Positions 14,924-16,719 of a DNA stretch of 16,719 bases are shown here, piece by piece. Location: NCBI GenBank assembly GCA_039816825.1, contig JBCBXA010000060.1, forward strand, positions 1 through 16,719. Direction: 5' to 3'. The first letter of the stretch is position 1. Each line of letters opens with the position of its first letter. A program made the position numbers and the translations under genes. Source of the DNA: JBCBXA01 sp039816825 (GTDB lineage: Bacteria > Pseudomonadota > Alphaproteobacteria > Rhizobiales > Rhizobiaceae). The notes beneath the pieces were generated by a model. It had not been told where the DNA came from, made no database searches, and saw only the letters and a list, made by a program, of their open reading frames with translations.

Positions 14924-16456
14924 ATGAACCAGATTCTTGACGAGCTTGAGGCCAAGCGGAGCGAAGCACGGCTGGGCGGCGGCCAGCGCCGCATCGACGC
15001 GCAGCACTCCAAGGGCAAGCTGACGGCCCGCGAGCGCATCGAAGTTCTCCTCGATGATGAGAGCTTTGAAGAGTACGACACGTTCAAAACCCACCGCTGC
15101 ACAGACTTCGGCATGGAAAGCCAGAAGATCGCAGGCGACGGCGTGGTGACCGGCTGGGGCAAGATTGATGGCCGCCCGGTCTATGTCTTCAGCCAGGACT
15201 TCACGGTGTTCGGCGGGTCGCTGTCTGAAACCCATGCCGAGAAGATTTGCAAGATCATGGATGTGGCTGTGCAGAATGGCGTGCCCGTGATCGGGCTTAA
15301 CGATTCCGGCGGCGCGCGCATTCAGGAAGGCGTGGCCTCGCTGGGCGGCTATGCGGAAGTGTTCTGGCGCAATGCCCAGGCCTCCGGCGTGGTGCCGCAG
15401 ATCTCCGTCATCATGGGGCCTTGCGCGGGCGGTGCCGTCTATTCACCCGCCATGACCGACTTCATCTTCATGGTGAAGGATACCAGCTACATGTTCGTCA
15501 CTGGCCCGGACGTGGTGAAGACGGTGACCAATGAGGTGGTGACGGCGGAAGAACTGGGTGGTGCGTCCACCCACACCAAGAAGTCATCGGTGGCCGACGG
15601 CGCGTTCGAAAACGATGTGGAGACGCTGCTCGAAGTGCGGCGGCTCTTCGGCTTTCTGCCGCAATCCAACCGCGAACTGGCCCCGCCGCGCCCGACGCCG
15701 GACAAGCTAACGCGCCTCTCCAATGGTCTCGACACGCTGGTGCCAGATAATCCGAACGTGCCCTATGACATGCGCGAAGTGGTGCTGAGCGTGGCGGATG
15801 AGGGCGAGTTCTTCGAAATTCAGGCCGACCATGCGGGCAATGTGCTGTGCGGTTTTATCCGCGTGGATGGCGACACGGTGGGCGTTGTGGCCAACCAGCC
15901 CATGGTGCTGGCCGGGTGCCTCGATATCGATGCTTCCAAAAAGGCGGGCCGGTTCGTCCAATTCTGCGACGCCTTTAACATCCCCATCCTCACGCTGGTG
16001 GATGTGCCCGGCTTCCTGCCCGGCGTGGCGCAGGAATATGGCGGCATCATCAAGCACGGCGCAAAGTTGTTGTTCGCCTACGCCCAGGCCACCGTGCCGC
16101 TGGTCACCGTCATCACCCGCAAGGCCTATGGCGGCGCTTACGACGTGATGGCCTCCAAACACATCCGCGCCGACGTGAACTATGCTTGGCCCACCGCCCA
16201 GGTGGCCGTGATGGGCGCCAAGGGCGCAGCTGAGATCATCCACCGCGCGGACCTTAGCGACGCCGACAAGATGGCCGAGCACACAAAGGAATATGAAGAC
16301 CGCTTCGCCAACCCCTTCATCGCCGCCCAACGCGGCTTCGTAGACGAAGTCATTATGCCCCACTCAACAAGACGCCGCGTGGCGCGGGCGTTCGAGGTGT
16401 TGAAGGGCAAGCAAGCGCAGATGCCGAAGAAGAAGCACGGGAACATGCCGCTGTGA
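14924..16456 (+). CDS. pccB: Propionyl-CoA carboxylase beta subunit (carboxyltransferase)
   Basis: A 510-residue carboxyltransferase subunit, the standard PccB length. It moves the carboxyl group from carboxybiotin on PccA to propionyl-CoA, making (S)-methylmalonyl-CoA for the route to succinyl-CoA. Motifs seen are the N-terminal HSKGKLTARERIEVLLD (28-44), the CoA-binding NDSGGARIQEGVASLGGYAE (126-145), the oxyanion-hole region GPCAGGAVYSPA (165-176), and the second-half DVPGFLPGVAQEYGGIIKHG (360-379) and RKAYGGAYDVMASKH (399-413). The ATG at 14924 follows GGGGGGGAGG; an upstream GTG at 14882 is less likely. It is divergent from the dctP-like gene, with a PccR-like palindrome between. pccA is not in the window and is probably further downstream. 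Confidence 0.95.
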   Translation: MNQILDELEAKRSEARLGGGQRRIDAQHSKGKLTARERIEVLLDDESFEEYDTFKTHRCTDFGMESQKIAGDGVVTGWGKIDGRPVYVFSQDFTVFGGSLSETHAEKICKIMDVAVQNGVPVIGLNDSGGARIQEGVASLGGYAEVFWRNAQASGVVPQISVIMGPCAGGAVYSPAMTDFIFMVKDTSYMFVTGPDVVKTVTNEVVTAEELGGASTHTKKSSVADGAFENDVETLLEVRRLFGFLPQSNRELAPPRPTPDKLTRLSNGLDTLVPDNPNVPYDMREVVLSVADEGEFFEIQADHAGNVLCGFIRVDGDTVGVVANQPMVLAGCLDIDASKKAGRFVQFCDAFNIPILTLVDVPGFLPGVAQEYGGIIKHGAKLLFAYAQATVPLVTVITRKAYGGAYDVMASKHIRADVNYAWPTAQVAVMGAKGAAEIIHRADLSDADKMAEHTKEYEDRFANPFIAAQRGFVDEVIMPHSTRRRVARAFEVLKGKQAQMPKKKHGNMPL

Positions 16457-16466
16457 GGATGGCGAT

Positions 16467-16719
16467 ATGACGACGGCACCGCTTTGGCTCTGGATTTCCG
16501 CCGGATTGGCCGGCTTTATCTGTCTCATTCACATCTTTGCAGGTGGCCGGGAGTCGGTGCCGCCTTTGCTGTCGAGTGATATGGAGAGTTTGCCCAAGTA
16601 CACCAATTACTATTGCTGGCATCTGGTAAGCCTGACATTGGCCGCGATGGCCGCCGCTTATGCGTTTGCGGCAGCTTACCCATCGGCTTGGGAACTCGCA
16701 GTGGCGGCAACACTCCTGT
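16467..16719 (+). CDS. Small membrane protein downstream of pccB (3' end beyond window)
   Basis: An open frame from the ATG at 16467, 10 bases after the pccB stop and preceded by GAGGATGG, running off the right edge after 84 residues. It begins MTTAPLWLWISAGLAGF. Hydrophobic segments at about 7-26, 52-70 and from 74 on suggest at least three membrane helices. A soluble loop contains GGRESVPPLLSS and YTNYYCWH. I do not recognise the family. Its tight spacing behind pccB suggests the same transcript, in the place where small uncharacterised genes are often found between pccB and pccA. Confidence 0.75.
   Translation, partial: MTTAPLWLWISAGLAGFICLIHIFAGGRESVPPLLSSDMESLPKYTNYYCWHLVSLTLAAMAAAYAFAAAYPSAWELAVAATLL

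Noticed and set aside
14800..15162. Long upstream extension of the dctP-like frame
   Set aside because: It is antisense to the well-conserved pccB start region and precedes a clear signal peptide, so it is not coding.

Overview
The window looks like a chromosomal stretch from an alphaproteobacterium, probably an aerobic, metabolically versatile environmental or marine one. This is inferred from gene content and a moderately high GC, not from a marker gene. The content includes an ExoD-family membrane protein, a GlxA-type regulator, an IalB-like lipoprotein, a TRAP substrate-binding protein, a 510-residue PccB and a MocD-like desaturase. I see no rRNA, tRNA, CRISPR array, insertion sequence or phage gene, and no gene-free gap exceeds 300 bases.

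Region 1 (1-1883) is a membrane fatty-acid desaturase-type gene cut by the left window edge. It is divergent from an ArsR-type repressor gene followed by an SRPBCC/AHSA1 gene. The 194-base gap between them holds two near-identical 20-bp palindromes. Each covers the -10 region of one of two predicted back-to-back promoters, which suggests that the repressor controls both directions.

Region 2 (2041-5893) is a set of small accessory genes: a lipoprotein with three 37-residue repeats, a DUF5946 protein, a methyltransferase gene followed by a Tat-exported DOMON protein gene, a divergent MarR regulator, and a LysE/RhtB exporter.

Region 3 (5786-11513) is one-carbon folate metabolism. A GlxA-family regulator lacking the usual cysteine is divergent from fhs (formate-tetrahydrofolate ligase). 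An IalB-like lipoprotein gene and folD follow, and then a DUF1338/HglS-type 2-oxoadipate dioxygenase/decarboxylase gene. fhs carries a frameshift near 8131 that looks like a clean 2-base deletion, so it is either a recent pseudogene or a sequence error. Glycine betaine or other methylated-amine breakdown is a plausible source of the C1 units, but no gene for it is in the window.

Region 4 (11465-14799, minus strand) reads dctP-like gene, coniferyl-aldehyde-type aldehyde dehydrogenase, exoD. The last two are coupled by a 1-base gap. The TRAP binding protein has no membrane subunits next to it.

Region 5 (14836-16719) starts with a palindrome resembling the propionyl-CoA regulator (PccR) site. 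It is followed by pccB and a small membrane protein gene cut by the right edge.

Two tail-to-tail gene pairs overlap: 5786-5893 and 11465-11513. No clearly new defence or mobile system is present. The most interesting items are the twin-operator divergent promoter, the fhs frameshift, the lysE/glxA antisense overlap and the pccB operator candidate.
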